A stretch of 64,000 nt of DNA from Marinithermus hydrothermalis DSM 14884 (GTDB lineage: Bacteria > Deinococcota > Deinococci > Deinococcales > Marinithermaceae): positions 496,001-560,000 of the forward strand of contig NC_015387.1 in NCBI RefSeq assembly GCF_000195335.1. The letters are read 5' to 3'. Numbering within the stretch: the first letter of the stretch is position 1; the number at the start of each line of letters is the position of its first letter. The position numbers were made by a program, and so were the translations under genes. Under the pieces are notes generated by a model. It was given only the letters and a program-made list of their open reading frames with translations. It did not search any database and was not told where the DNA came from. Shown here piece by piece: positions 24,740 through 36,248 of this stretch.

Positions 24740-25456
24740 GTGGAGTTTTCCGGAAAACACGCGGTGATCACCGGCGCTTCGAGCGGGATCGGACGGGCGA
24801 TCGCCCTCGAGCTCGCCCAGCGCGGCGCGCACCTGCACCTGGTGGGGCGCGACCCAACCCGGCTCGAGCAGGTGGCCGAGGCCGCGCGAGCGGCGGGCGG
24901 AACGGCTCGCGTGTACCGCGCGGACCTCGCGGAGGACGCGGCCCTCGAGGCCCTCGCGCGCGACCTGGCCGCTTTGGAGCGGGTGGACGTGCTGGTGCAC
25001 AGCGCGGGGGTCGTAGCGCTTGGGCCGGTCGCCACGGCCCCGGTAGAGAAGCTGGACTGGCAGTACCGCGTCAACCTTCGCGCCCCCTTCGCGCTGACCC
25101 AGGCGTTGCTGCCCGCCCTCGAGCGCGCGCGGGGCCAGGTGGTCTTCATCAACTCCGGGGCGGGCCTCCGCGCGAACGCGGGGTGGAGCCAGTACGCCGC
25201 GACGAAGCACGGCCTCAAGGCCCTCGCGGACGCCTTGCGGGCCGAGGTCGCGCCGCGCGGCGTGCGGGTGATCAGCGTCTACCCGGGCCGCACCGCGACC
25301 CCCATGCAGGCCGAGGTGCACCGCGCCGAGGGGAGGGCATACCACCCCGAGCGGTTCGTGCAGCCCGAGGATGTGGCGCTGGAGGTCCTCGCGGCCTTGA
25401 GCCTCCCGGCGCGGGCGGTGGTGACGGACCTCTCCATCCGCCCGGCCGTCGGGTAG
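24740..25456 (+). CDS. Short-chain dehydrogenase/reductase
   Basis: 238 residues, GTG start with TAGGAGG 5 nt upstream. Classical SDR: TGASSGIGRA for NAD(P), VHSAGV in place of the usual NAG, and SQYAATKHGLKAL with the catalytic Tyr and Lys. The arginine in GRDPTRL suggests NADPH. The substrate is unknown. It probably shares a transcript with the TPR gene. Confidence 0.9.
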   Translation: MEFSGKHAVITGASSGIGRAIALELAQRGAHLHLVGRDPTRLEQVAEAARAAGGTARVYRADLAEDAALEALARDLAALERVDVLVHSAGVVALGPVATAPVEKLDWQYRVNLRAPFALTQALLPALERARGQVVFINSGAGLRANAGWSQYAATKHGLKALADALRAEVAPRGVRVISVYPGRTATPMQAEVHRAEGRAYHPERFVQPEDVALEVLAALSLPARAVVTDLSIRPAVG

Positions 25457-25515
25457 TGCACGGCGCGACGCGGGGCGGGCGACGACGGGGGTAGACTGGG
25501 TAGGAAGGAGGCGGT

Positions 25516-25923
25516 ATGCGGCGCGAACCCCGGATCGGTGAGGTGGCCAGGGCGCTGGGCTTGAGCCCCAAGGCGATCCGCTACTACGAGGCGATCGGGC
25601 TGCTGCCCCCGCCCCGGCGGACGCCCGCAGGGTACCGCGTGTATGGGGAGGCCGACCTCGAGCGCCTGCGCTTCGTGCAGAAGGCCAAGGCCAGCGGGTT
25701 GACGCTCTCGGAGATCCGCGAGGTGCTTACGCTTTGGGAGGCCGGCACGCCGCCGTGCGACCGGGTGCGTGCGCTTTTGGACCGGAAGATCGCGGAGGTG
25801 GAGGCTGAGATCCGGGCGCTCCTGGCCTTCCGCGCGGAGCTGCGCCGCTTGCGGAGGGCCGCCTCGAGGCGCGGCCGGGAGCAGGCTGTGGTCTGCGCGA
25901 TCCTCGAGCGGACGGCTGGGTAG
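25516..25923 (+). CDS. MerR-family metal regulator, CueR-like
   Basis: 135 residues. The N-terminal MerR winged helix (RIGEVARALGLSPKAIRYYEAIGLL) is followed by a long dimerisation helix and cysteines in PPCDRVR and VVCAILERT at the end. CueR/ZntR-type sensors bind metal through cysteines near these positions, though not with the exact CueR spacing. A MerR-type promoter with a CueR-like palindrome begins 4 nt after its stop and drives the P-type ATPase, so the likely inducer is Cu(I) or Ag(I). Confidence 0.82.
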   Translation: MRREPRIGEVARALGLSPKAIRYYEAIGLLPPPRRTPAGYRVYGEADLERLRFVQKAKASGLTLSEIREVLTLWEAGTPPCDRVRALLDRKIAEVEAEIRALLAFRAELRRLRRAASRRGREQAVVCAILERTAG

Positions 25924-25926
25924 GGC

Positions 25927-25958
25927 TTGACCTTCCCGCTGAGGGGAAGGTGTAGGGT
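25927..25958 (+). promoter_or_regulatory. MerR/CueR-type promoter for the metal ATPase
   Basis: TTGACC (25927-25932) and TAGGGT (25953-25958) are separated by 20 nt, longer than normal, as in MerR-controlled promoters where the activator untwists DNA. The spacer contains the dyad ACCTTCCC-N6-GGGAAGGT, almost the E. coli copA CueR operator. Confidence 0.8.
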
Positions 25959-25982
25959 CGCCTTAAGGGAGGCGACCCTACA
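25951..25982. repeat. 12-bp inverted repeat at the transcript start
   Basis: TGTAGGGTCGCC (25951-25962) and GGCGACCCTACA (25971-25982) with an 8-nt loop, overlapping the -10 and start of the ATPase transcript. It could be a second operator, a 5'-UTR stem or the end of the merR transcript; there is no T run. The rest of 25983-26069 has no supported gene. Confidence 0.5.
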
Positions 25983-26069
25983 TGATGGAACGAGTGCAGC
26001 CCATCAACGCACTTCGACGAATTCCTGGAGCGCGCCTGTGCCTCGTGGTTCGGGGATTGGGGGTGGCGG

Positions 26070-28562
26070 ATGGCCGCGCGAACGCCTGAGCGAGTCGAGA
26101 CCCTCCGGTTCAAGGTCGGGGGGATGTCCTGCTCGTTCTGTACCGAGACGATCCGCAAAGCGTACGCCCGCACGCCGGGCGTGCTCGAGGTGCACGTCAG
26201 CCTGGCGCACGAGGAGGTCCTGCTGCGCTACGCACCGGACGCGGTGCAGCCCGAGGCCCTCGAGGCCCTGCTTGTGCGCCTAGGGTACACGGTGCGCGAC
26301 CCCGATAAGGTTAAAGCGTACGAGGAGCAGCAGCAGGAACTGGTGCGCGCCCAACGCAAGCTGCATTGGGCGGCGGTTTTCACCGGAGCGAGCGCGCTGT
26401 TGATGCTTTTGGCGTGGTTACGCGCGGTGCCCGCCCCCCTCCTAGAGCCCGTGATGCTCGTGGCGATGCCGGCGTTTGCGGTAGCGACCGTCTTCGGGGT
26501 GGGGGGGTACATCCTTCGTAAGGCGTTCTACTCGCTTGTGCGGGGTATTCTGAACCAACACGTTCTCCTGGAGCTCGGGGCGCTCTCGGGTCTGGTGGGG
26601 GGGGTGCTGGGTCTCGTGGGGCGGTTTTACGGCGTTGAGGCGCTACGCTTCCCCGCGGCGGATTTCTTTGGCGTGGCGACCTTCGTGACCACCTACCACA
26701 TCCTTTCGGAGTACACCTCGCTTTTGGTGCGCGTACGGGCCTCGCGCGCGGTGGAGAAGCTGCTCTCCCTCCAGCCTGACACGGCACGGGTCGTCCGGAA
26801 CGGGAGGGTGGTCCTACTCCCAGTGGATGAGGTGCGCGTGGGGGACCGGGTGCGGGTGCGGCCGGGGGAGGCGATCCCGGTGGACGGCCGGGTCCTCGAG
26901 GGGCGCTCCGGTGTGAACGAGAGCCTGGTCACGGGGGAGGCGATCCCGGTGGAGAAAAGGCCGGGGGATGAGGTGGTGGGCGGCTCGATCAACCAGACGG
27001 GCAGCCTGCTCATCGAGGTGACCCGGGTCGGGGAGGAGAGCTTCCTGCGCCGCGTGGCCCGGTACATCGAGGAAGCCCGGGCCATGAAGCCCGGGATCCT
27101 CCAGCTCGTGGATGTGGTTCTGAAGTACTACGTGCCCGGCGTGCTGGGAATGGCGCTCCTGGGGTTTGCGGTCTGGACGCTCGGGGCCTGGGTCGTGACC
27201 GGGCAGCCGGACGTGCCCCGCGCGATCTTCGCGACCCTCGCGGTCTTCGTGATGGGGTACCCCTGCGCCCTGGGCATGGCAACCCCCCTCGCGATGATTC
27301 GGGGCGGGGGGTTGGCCGCCGAACGGGGCATCCTGATGCGTTCGGCCGAGGCCTTCCACGCCCTGAACGTGGTCCAGAAGGTCGTGTTCGACAAGACCGG
27401 AACGCTCACCAAGGGCAGGCCCGAGGTGACCGATGTGTGCGCCTACGGTGTGATGGAAGATACACTCCTGGGCCTGGCGGCCAGCGTGGAGGATGCCTCC
27501 GAGCACCCCTTGGCCCAAGCGGTCGTGGCCCATGCACGTGCAAAGGGCGTGGAGCCTAGACTCGCCGCCGCCTTCGAGGCGATCGTCGGGAAGGGGGCGC
27601 GGGCGGTCGTCGAAGGACGGGCGGTGCACGTCGGCAGCCCTGCGTACTTCCAGGAGCTTGGCGCGGAGCTGAACGCGGTGGCGCGGGACCTCGAGCGCTT
27701 TCAGAACGAGGCCAAGACGGTCATCCTGGTAGGTACGGAGGCCGGGGGGCGCCTCGAGGTGCTCGGCCTCCTCGCGATCGCCGACACCCTGAAGGCAGAC
27801 GCCCATAAGACCGTGCAGCGGCTGAAGGTGTTGGGGCTGGACCCCATCATGATCACCGGGGATCACCGCCGCACCGCCGAGGCCGTCGCGCGGGCCGTGG
27901 GGATCGAAGAGGTCCTGGCCGAGGTGCTGCCCGATCAGAAGGCCGAACGGGTGCGGGCCCTGCAGCGACAAGGGGTGCGGGTGGCCTTCGTGGGGGACGG
28001 GATCAACGACGCTCCAGCGCTCATGCAGGCCGACGTGGGGATCGCGATCGGCGCGGGGACCGACATCGCCATCGAGTCCGCTGACGTGATCCTGACCGGC
28101 GAACGGCTTTGGGGCGTGATCGAGGCCTACGAGATCGGCCGGAACGCGTACCGCAAGACCGTGCAGAACCTCGCGCTGGCCTTCAGCTTCAACGGGGTGG
28201 GGGTACCCGCGGCGGCCACGGGGCTCGTGCACCCCGTCTGGGCCATGATCGCTATGGTGGCCAGCGTCAGCGCGGTCCTCCTGAACTCCTTCGGCGGTCG
28301 GCTCCTCTCCCGTGTTCAGCACCTCGGGCTACGGCCTGCCGCGGCCCCTTCTGTAACGCGGGTGACACTCACCTCGAGGGCGATCGGGTGCGAGCGGTGC
28401 ATCCGCCGTATTGCCAAGGCCCTCCTGGCCATGGAGGGCGTTGAGGCCGTGGAGGGGGACGCGACCGCGAAACGGGTCACGGTGACCTACCGCGCGGACC
28501 GCTGTTCCGAAGAAGACCTCCGCGCCCGGATGCGCGCGATGGGGTACCCGGTGGAAGCGTGA
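26070..28562 (+). CDS. Heavy-metal P1B-type ATPase, probably copper export
   Basis: 830 residues. The N-terminal HMA domain has GGMSCSFC (C21, C24). The transport site is YPC (397-399, in [12 protein letters not shown]), the phosphorylated Asp441 is in DKTGTLTKG, and the hinge is [11 protein letters not shown]. After the last helix comes a second HMA-like domain with CERC (C774, C777), an unusual C-terminal position. Canonical CopA has CPC, so YPC is a variant and the metal is less certain. The CueR-like promoter and adjacent regulator favour Cu(I)/Ag(I) export. Confidence 0.88.
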   Translation: MAARTPERVETLRFKVGGMSCSFCTETIRKAYARTPGVLEVHVSLAHEEVLLRYAPDAVQPEALEALLVRLGYTVRDPDKVKAYEEQQQELVRAQRKLHWAAVFTGASALLMLLAWLRAVPAPLLEPVMLVAMPAFAVATVFGVGGYILRKAFYSLVRGILNQHVLLELGALSGLVGGVLGLVGRFYGVEALRFPAADFFGVATFVTTYHILSEYTSLLVRVRASRAVEKLLSLQPDTARVVRNGRVVLLPVDEVRVGDRVRVRPGEAIPVDGRVLEGRSGVNESLVTGEAIPVEKRPGDEVVGGSINQTGSLLIEVTRVGEESFLRRVARYIEEARAMKPGILQLVDVVLKYYVPGVLGMALLGFAVWTLGAWVVTGQPDVPRAIFATLAVFVMGYPCALGMATPLAMIRGGGLAAERGILMRSAEAFHALNVVQKVVFDKTGTLTKGRPEVTDVCAYGVMEDTLLGLAASVEDASEHPLAQAVVAHARAKGVEPRLAAAFEAIVGKGARAVVEGRAVHVGSPAYFQELGAELNAVARDLERFQNEAKTVILVGTEAGGRLEVLGLLAIADTLKADAHKTVQRLKVLGLDPIMITGDHRRTAEAVARAVGIEEVLAEVLPDQKAERVRALQRQGVRVAFVGDGINDAPALMQADVGIAIGAGTDIAIESADVILTGERLWGVIEAYEIGRNAYRKTVQNLALAFSFNGVGVPAAATGLVHPVWAMIAMVASVSAVLLNSFGGRLLSRVQHLGLRPAAAPSVTRVTLTSRAIGCERCIRRIAKALLAMEGVEAVEGDATAKRVTVTYRADRCSEEDLRARMRAMGYPVEA

Positions 28563-28564
28563 GC

Positions 28565-29227
28565 CTAGGGGAAGGGGCGTGCCTCTTGCCACCGCACGCG
28601 CTCGCCGTCGAAGTGCCCGATCAGCTCGAGCCAGCCCCGCGCGAGGCCCTGGGGGGGTGGGGGCAGCGCCTCGGGCACGAACCGGAGCCTGACGCCGTCG
28701 AAGAAGGCGACGACCCGCACCAGGCCACCGGCTTCGGGCGCGGACTGTACCGCGAACAGACCCCCCTCGCTCAGCCAGGCCTCCACGTCGCCGCTCGAGC
28801 CCGCGCGCACCAGGACGGCCGGCCCCCGGTAGTACGCCCAATCCGGCGGCTCGAGGACCTGGACTTGCTGGGCTACGAACACCCGGCCGCGCCAGTATCC
28901 CTCGGCCTGAATGAGCATCCCCGGGGCTGCAAGCGAAAGCCACGGGGCGTCGCCCTCCACCCGCGTGCTGCCGAGCAGCAGCGTACGGCCGTCATTCACC
29001 GTGACCCGTGCCACCAGGCTTTGCACCTCGCGTGCCCGTTCCGGAGGTTCGGGTTCGGGAGAGGGGGCAGGCTCAGGTTCCGGGGTGGGGGCGACCGGTG
29101 GGGCTGGTGGAGTGGGTGGGGCGGGCGCGGTCGGCGCCGGTGGGGGGCGCTCGGGCACCGGGGGGGTGGGCGTGGCCAGCGCGCTCCCCATAACGATAAA
29201 GAGCCAGAGCCCGCTAAGCCTCCGCAC
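28565..29227 (-). CDS. Secreted proline-rich protein
   Basis: 220 residues from a GTG at 29227. A signal peptide (RRLSGLWLFIVMGSALA) is followed by about 50 residues rich in Pro, Ala and Glu (for example PERPPPAPTAPAPPTP), a likely spacer across the envelope, then about 140 residues with repeated beta-strand patterns (LLLGSTRVEGDAPWLSL, AVLVRAGSSGDVEAWLS) like an OB-type fold. No enzyme motif is seen. Its start overlaps the end of the sensor kinase gene by 14 nt, so it may work with that two-component system. Confidence 0.65.
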   Translation of the reverse strand: MRRLSGLWLFIVMGSALATPTPPVPERPPPAPTAPAPPTPPAPPVAPTPEPEPAPSPEPEPPERAREVQSLVARVTVNDGRTLLLGSTRVEGDAPWLSLAAPGMLIQAEGYWRGRVFVAQQVQVLEPPDWAYYRGPAVLVRAGSSGDVEAWLSEGGLFAVQSAPEAGGLVRVVAFFDGVRLRFVPEALPPPPQGLARGWLELIGHFDGERVRWQEARPFP

Positions 29228-30503
29228 GTCGCGCCTCCACTTCCCGCGCCGTGCCCTTGGCGCGCGGCAGCACCAGCCGGGCCTCGAGGCCGGGCTCGGC
29301 GCGCCTGAGCTCGAGCCGACCTCCGAGCGAGCGCGCGATGTGCTGTACCAGTGCAAGCCCCAGCCCCAGCCCGTCTGTGCCGCGGTGAGCGCGGAAGAAT
29401 GGTTCGGTGATCCGCTCCAGCATCTCCGGGGCGACGCCCGGCCCGTAGTCGCGAACTGTGATCGTGACCTCCGTGGTGTTCGCGTCGAGGGTGCAGTCCA
29501 CCGGCCCCGGCGCGTACTTCAGGGCGTTGTCCAGCAGGTTACCTAGGGCTTGCTGGACGAGGTGGGGTTCGCCGAGTAGGGCGAGGGGGGCGAGGGGCGG
29601 GGTTGAGCGGACGCGGGCGCGCGCCGGTGGGGGCAGGGCCGCGAGCGTCCGCTCGACCAACGCCCACGCGGAGAGGGGCTCGAGCCGGGGTGGGGCGGTG
29701 CGGGTGAGAGCTAGCAGGCTGCTCAAAATGCGCTCCATGCGCTCCAGGGTGGATTTGAGGGTGGGGATCACCCGCTCGGGGGGCAGTAGGCCCAGCTCGA
29801 GGGCCTCGACCTGGGCGCTCAGGGTGGTGAGGGGGGTGCGGAGCTCGTGCGAGGCGTACCGGGTGAAGGCCCGCTCGCGTTCGATGAAGGCTTGAAGGGC
29901 TTGGGTCATGCGGTTGAAGCTCTCGGCGAGGTGCCGAAGCTCATCGTTCCCGGGCGGTGGGGGCACGGGTTCGGGAAAGCGCTGGCGGGAGAGCTGCTCC
30001 ATGGCGCGGGTCAATCCCCGGATGGGGCGCATCAGGTAGCGCGCGAGCAGCGCCGCGAGGAAAAGAGCGAGAAGGAGGGTGAGGGGCAGGACCCACAGGC
30101 TGGTGCGCAGGTACTCCCCGAGGGCGCGGCGGACCTCGAGGGCCTCGAGCGCGACCTCGAGGCGGTACCCGTTCGTGAGGGAGAGGGTGTACCGGGCCCA
30201 GTCCGGCGCGGCTTCGGGGAAGCGCCCGCCATACACCAGGTACACCCGTCCGTCCTTGGTGAGCCGGGCCCGGCCATTGCTCCAGCGACCGTAGAGCTCC
30301 GGCACCCGGTCGGGACGCCACGCGGGCCTAAGGCCCTCCAGGTCGATGGCTCGAGCCGTGTCCTGCGCGAAGCGCTCGAGGTCCTGCGTCAGGGCGTCGC
30401 TCAGCGTCCGCTTGAAGGAGAGGTACCCGGCCCCCGTCTGCACTCCCACGGCGAGGAGCATGGCGGCGGTCATGCCGAGGAACAACCGCGTGCGCAGGTT
30501 CAT
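29214..30503 (-). CDS. Sensor histidine kinase
   Basis: 429 residues. An N-terminal helix (FLGMTAAMLLAVGVQTGAG), about 120 exported residues and a second helix (VLPLTLLLALFLAALLARY) lead to a HAMP linker, then HisKA with ASHELRTPL (His219) and an HATPase domain with NLLDNALKYAP, DYGPGV and GLGLALVQHIARSLGG. It autophosphorylates and passes phosphate to the response regulator 3 nt upstream. The signal sensed outside is unknown. Confidence 0.92.
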   Translation of the reverse strand: MNLRTRLFLGMTAAMLLAVGVQTGAGYLSFKRTLSDALTQDLERFAQDTARAIDLEGLRPAWRPDRVPELYGRWSNGRARLTKDGRVYLVYGGRFPEAAPDWARYTLSLTNGYRLEVALEALEVRRALGEYLRTSLWVLPLTLLLALFLAALLARYLMRPIRGLTRAMEQLSRQRFPEPVPPPPGNDELRHLAESFNRMTQALQAFIERERAFTRYASHELRTPLTTLSAQVEALELGLLPPERVIPTLKSTLERMERILSSLLALTRTAPPRLEPLSAWALVERTLAALPPPARARVRSTPPLAPLALLGEPHLVQQALGNLLDNALKYAPGPVDCTLDANTTEVTITVRDYGPGVAPEMLERITEPFFRAHRGTDGLGLGLALVQHIARSLGGRLELRRAEPGLEARLVLPRAKGTAREVEARRAEA

Positions 30504-30506
30504 GGG

Positions 30507-31163
30507 TCACACCCCTAGCCGGTACCCTCCCGGTACGGTCTCGATCACCTGCGGGGCCAGCTTCTGGCGGAGGCGGTGCACGTACACCCGCACGATGCGC
30601 GGCCCGGAGGTCGTGCCCGGGAAGCACCGCTCCAAGAGCTCCTCGACGGTGAAGGTTTTCTCCGGGTAGAGCGCGAAGTGCTCGAGCAGCGCGAACTCCT
30701 TCTCGGTGAGGACGACCGATCGCCCGTCGTAGCGCACGCGGCGGGCGGCGAGGTCCACCTCGAGGGGGCCCCGCACGAGCCGGGACTGCTTGGTTTGCGC
30801 TTCGCGGCGCAGCAACGCCCGTACGCGGGCTAGCAGCTCGCGGAGGGCGAAGGGCTTCACGAGGTAATCGTCCCCGCCGAGGTCGAGCCCCGCCACGCGG
30901 TCCTCGAGGGCGTCCCGGGCGGTGAGGAACAGGATGGGGCCCTGGTACCCCGCCTCGCGTAACTGTTGGGCGAAGACGAAGCCGCCGTTCTCGTCCTCGG
31001 GGAGCATCACGTCGAGGATCGCGAGGTCGGGCTCGCCGTCCGTCAGGGCTCGCCAGGCCGCCTCGAGGTCCGGGGCCCAGGTGACCGCGTACCCTTCGCG
31101 GGTGAGGAGGGCGCGGAGGGGCTCGGCGACCGTGGGTTCGTCCTCTACGAGCAGGATCCGCAT
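30507..31163 (-). CDS. OmpR-family response regulator
   Basis: 218 residues. The receiver has the acidic pair ED (VEDEP), phosphorylated Asp51 (LAILDVML) and Lys in YLVKPF. The C-terminal winged helix contains LTEKEFALLEHFAL and RIVRVYVHRLRQKL, which contacts DNA. The ATG at 31163 has AGGAAGGAG upstream; longer in-frame starts lack such a site. It partners the kinase directly downstream. Targets are unknown, but the secreted protein after the kinase is a candidate. Confidence 0.93.
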   Translation of the reverse strand: MRILLVEDEPTVAEPLRALLTREGYAVTWAPDLEAAWRALTDGEPDLAILDVMLPEDENGGFVFAQQLREAGYQGPILFLTARDALEDRVAGLDLGGDDYLVKPFALRELLARVRALLRREAQTKQSRLVRGPLEVDLAARRVRYDGRSVVLTEKEFALLEHFALYPEKTFTVEELLERCFPGTTSGPRIVRVYVHRLRQKLAPQVIETVPGGYRLGV

Positions 31164-31230
31164 GCCCTTCTCCTTCCTGGACGCGGCCGCGCCTTGGCCT
31201 CGAGGGTAGCCGCAGGCGGTAAACGGGGGG

Positions 31231-33265
<2,035 letters not shown>

Positions 33266-33272
33266 GGGGCTC

Positions 33273-33278
33273 ATTCTA
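33273..33278 (-). promoter_or_regulatory. Leaderless -10 box of ispH
   Basis: TAGAAT, 7 nt before ATG 33265; its position excludes the upstream ATG at 33274 as the usual start. Confidence 0.6.
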
Positions 33279-33298
33279 CCCTCTGGGCCGGGCGGGCG

Positions 33299-34315
33299 CT
33301 ACACGGCGGCGTACCGCCCGCCCGGCAGCGCCTGGGCGAGGCCCTTGAGCTCGAGGGCCGCGAGGCCCGCGAGCACCTCGCCGGCCGTGAGCTGTAGCTC
33401 TTCCGCCAGCTCGTCCGGTAGGGCTTCGCCCGCCGCGCGCAGTGCCGCGTACAGCCGGGCCTCCGCCTCGGTAAGCTCGGGCCGGAGCGCGGGGGTTGGA
33501 GCGAGGTTCAGGGCTTCGAGGACCTCTGCCGCGTTCGTGACGAGCCCCGCGCCTTCCTGGATCAGCCGGTTGGGGCCGGCCGCGCCGGGGTCGGTGGGGC
33601 GGCCGGGCACGGCGAGCACCTCCCGGCCGAGCTCGAGGGCCAGCGCGGCGGTGATGAGCGCCCCGGACTTTGGAGGAGCCTCCACCACGAGCACGGCCCG
33701 GGCCAGGGCGGCGACCACGCGGTTACGACGGGGGAAGTACTCGGGCCGGGGGGGTTCGCCGAAGGGCAGCTCGCTCACGAGCGTGACGCGCTCGGCGAGC
33801 GCCTGGTTCTCCCGGGGGTAGATGCGGTCCAGCCCGCTGCCCAGGACCCCCACGGTGAGTCCGCCGCCCTCGAGGGCCCCCGCGTGGGCTTCGGTGTCGA
33901 TGCCGCGCGCGAGGCCGGAGATGACCGCCACGCCGGCCTCGGCCAGGGCGCGGGCGGTTCGGCGCGTCCAGGCCTTGGCCCAGGGGGAGGCTCGGCGGGT
34001 TCCCACGATCGCGACGCTTTGCTCGTAGGGGGGCAACGCCCCCCGCACGTACAGCACGAGCGGCGGGTCCGTAAGGTGGCGCAGCGCCTCGGGGTAGTCC
34101 GCCTCCCACAACCCCAGGATCCGCGCGCCGTGGGCTGCCGCCTGGGCTCGAGCGCGCTCGGCGACGCCGTCGGCCAGGGTTTCGGCGTACGCCGCGGCGA
34201 TCCGGGGGCCCAGCACCGCCCGGACGCGCTCCGGGGAGGCCGCCCCCTCCTGAAAAGCCCGCATGAACCGCGCCGGGCCAACGCCAGGGGTTAAGGCCAG
34301 GGAGAGCCAGTCCAC
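33299..34315 (-). CDS. dprA: DNA-processing protein DprA
   Basis: 338 residues, GTG start. The Rossmann core has SVAIVGTRRASPWAKAWTRR, VISGLARGIDTEAHAGAL, VLGSGLDRIYPRENQALAE and SGALITAALALELGREVLAVPGRP, all DprA signatures. A winged-helix domain follows (ADELAEELQLTAGEVLAGLAALEL-like end). DprA loads RecA onto incoming single-stranded DNA during natural transformation, a trait strong in Thermales. A TATACT box 6 nt before the GTG gives a leaderless transcript. Confidence 0.93.
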   Translation of the reverse strand: MDWLSLALTPGVGPARFMRAFQEGAASPERVRAVLGPRIAAAYAETLADGVAERARAQAAAHGARILGLWEADYPEALRHLTDPPLVLYVRGALPPYEQSVAIVGTRRASPWAKAWTRRTARALAEAGVAVISGLARGIDTEAHAGALEGGGLTVGVLGSGLDRIYPRENQALAERVTLVSELPFGEPPRPEYFPRRNRVVAALARAVLVVEAPPKSGALITAALALELGREVLAVPGRPTDPGAAGPNRLIQEGAGLVTNAAEVLEALNLAPTPALRPELTEAEARLYAALRAAGEALPDELAEELQLTAGEVLAGLAALELKGLAQALPGGRYAAV

Positions 34316-34321
34316 ATCATG

Positions 34322-34385
34322 AGTATAAAAGGAGGTGCCCGCGGGAACGGTTCGGGTGAACCGGGCCGGAGGTTGCGGCTATACT
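34322..34385. promoter_or_regulatory. Divergent leaderless promoters of dprA and era
   Basis: TATACT on the minus strand (34322-34327), 6 nt before GTG 34315, and TATACT on the plus strand (34380-34385), 6 nt before ATG 34392. The two boxes are identical. Confidence 0.7.
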
Positions 34386-34391
34386 GAGTCG

Positions 34392-35291
34392 ATGACGAAC
34401 GCGAAGACCTACTCGGGGTTCGTGGCGATCGTGGGCAAACCCAACGTGGGCAAGTCCACCCTGCTCAACACGATGCTGGGGGTCAAGGTCGCCCCCATCA
34501 CCCCCAAGCCCCAAACCACTCGCAAGACGGTGCGCGGCATCTACACCGAAGGCAACCGGCAGATCGTGTTCGTGGACACGCCCGGCCTGCACAAGCCAGC
34601 GGACGCGCTCGGGGAGTACATCAACGAGCAGGTGTACGAGGCCCTCGCGGACGTGAACCTGATCCTGTGGCTGGTGGACCTGCGCCACCCCCCCACCGAC
34701 GAGGACCGCCTCGTCGCGCGGGCCCTCGAGCCGCTCGTGGGGCGGGTGCCGATCCTCCTCGTGGGGAACAAGGTGGACGCGGCTAAGTACCCGGACGAGG
34801 CCCTCGAGGCCTACCGCGCCCTCCTGCCCCAGATCGAGGAGGTGCGAACGCTCTCCGCCTTGGACGAGCGCGACGTGGCCAACCTCCGCGCGGAGATCCT
34901 GGCTCTTTTGCCCGAGGGGCCCTTCTTCTACCCGGACACCTTCACGCGCAGCGACCAGCCGCCCGAACAGTGGGCCGCGGAGATCGTGCGAGAGGAGGCG
35001 ATGAAGCGCCTCCGGGAGGAGGTCCCGTACGCGGTCGCGGTCAAGGTGGAGACCTTCGAGGAACGGCCGAACGGGGTGGTGTACATCCAGGCCGTCCTTT
35101 ACGTGGAGCGCGAGGGGCACAAGGCGATCGTGATCGGCAAGCAGGGCCGCATGCTCAAGGAGATCGGGCGGGCGGCGCGCAAGCAGCTCGAGGTCTTCCT
35201 GAACCGCAAGGTCTACCTGGACCTCGAGGTGCGGGTGTACCCGAACTGGCGCAAGGACCCCGAGGCGCTCCGCGAGCTCGGGTACGAGTAA
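34392..35291 (+). CDS. era: GTPase Era
   Basis: 299 residues. G1 GKPNVGKS, G3 DTPG, G4 NKVD and a C-terminal KH domain ([20 protein letters not shown]) define Era, which binds the 3' end of 16S rRNA during 30S assembly. The ATG at 34392 sits 6 nt after a TATACT box, so upstream in-frame codons are rejected. Confidence 0.96.
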   Translation: MTNAKTYSGFVAIVGKPNVGKSTLLNTMLGVKVAPITPKPQTTRKTVRGIYTEGNRQIVFVDTPGLHKPADALGEYINEQVYEALADVNLILWLVDLRHPPTDEDRLVARALEPLVGRVPILLVGNKVDAAKYPDEALEAYRALLPQIEEVRTLSALDERDVANLRAEILALLPEGPFFYPDTFTRSDQPPEQWAAEIVREEAMKRLREEVPYAVAVKVETFEERPNGVVYIQAVLYVEREGHKAIVIGKQGRMLKEIGRAARKQLEVFLNRKVYLDLEVRVYPNWRKDPEALRELGYE

Positions 35292-35366
35292 CGGGCAAAC
35301 CCCCATCATGAACTTCACTACATATACTGCGTCCCCTACGCTGTAGGGTTAGCTAACGGAGGAGGC

Positions 35367-36248
35367 ATGCCCTGGCTACTACCCAAATCCATCACTCCGG
35401 AGGCCGACGAGTGGCTCGAGCGCTGGCTGGGTGAACTCACCGAGCGCCTCGCGGACCCCGCGACCGACCGGAACGCCCTGGTGGCGGAGATCCTGAGCGA
35501 GGTGCTCTATGCCCGGCCCTACGAGGAACTTAAGGAAACGGCGCCCCTGGCAGCCTTAGCGCTGGACCCGCGGAACGTCACCTTCGAGGCGGAGTACTAC
35601 GCGGCGACCGACCCCGAGAAGTTCGCGCGCGTCAAGCCGCTCCTTTGGCTGTGGAAGACGCTCGACCTCACGCCCCTAGGGCAGTCCATCCACTCGGGGG
35701 TGCGGATCCGCCGGGCGCTCGCGCCCTTTATCTTTAAGCGCGTGGGCAAAAACCCCAAGTTCTTCCAGAACGTGGAGTTCAGCGTGGGGTACAACCTCGA
35801 GCTCGGGGACGACGTGGTGGTGCACCGGCACGTCCTGCTGGATGATATCGGCGGGATCGTGATCGGGGACGGCGCTTCGATCTCGGACTACGCGAACATC
35901 TACAGCCACACCCACCACGTCCTGGCCTCCCCGGACGTGACCTTGAAGCAGACCATCATCGGGAACGGCGTGCGCATTACCTACCACGCCACGGTCCTCG
36001 CCGGGGTGCGGATCGGGGACGACGCGATGGTAGGGACCGGCGCGGTCGTGACCCGGGACGTGCCCCCGCACGCGATCGCGCTGGGTATCCCGGCGCGCCC
36101 CCGGCGCTACAAGGTGCGGCACGACTGCCCCTACTGCCGCGCGGAGGCACCTCACCCCTCGGACGAGGTGCCGAAACTCCCGGACCGCAAGCCCAACCCC
36201 GACTACCCGGACTTCCTGCCGCCGGGGTTCGGCACGCGCGAGGCCTGA
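35367..36248 (+). CDS. Left-handed beta-helix acyltransferase
   Basis: 293 residues. Hexapeptide repeats in the second half (GDDVVVHRHVLLDDIGGIVIG, ISDYANIYSHTHH, VLAGVRIGDDAMVGTGAVVTRDVPPHAIALGIPARP) form the trimeric beta-helix of the maltose/galactoside acetyltransferase group. About 110 extra N-terminal residues and a Cys-containing tail (DCPYCRAEAP) are not usual. It should acetylate a sugar or similar acceptor with acetyl-CoA; the acceptor is unknown. RBS GGAGGAGG precedes the ATG. Its end overlaps the convergent HEPN gene by 46 nt. Confidence 0.82.
   Translation: MPWLLPKSITPEADEWLERWLGELTERLADPATDRNALVAEILSEVLYARPYEELKETAPLAALALDPRNVTFEAEYYAATDPEKFARVKPLLWLWKTLDLTPLGQSIHSGVRIRRALAPFIFKRVGKNPKFFQNVEFSVGYNLELGDDVVVHRHVLLDDIGGIVIGDGASISDYANIYSHTHHVLASPDVTLKQTIIGNGVRITYHATVLAGVRIGDDAMVGTGAVVTRDVPPHAIALGIPARPRRYKVRHDCPYCRAEAPHPSDEVPKLPDRKPNPDYPDFLPPGFGTREA

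Noticed and set aside
25983-26069. Residues in frame with the metal ATPase upstream of its ATG ([20 protein letters not shown])
   Set aside because: They look protein-like, but the frame has a TGA at 25983 and no start codon between it and 26070. A 35-codon frame from ATG 25982 in another phase also looks unnatural.
26814-28322. 502-codon open frame opposite the P-type ATPase
   Set aside because: Shadow frame rich in His, Gly and Asp with no recognisable domain.
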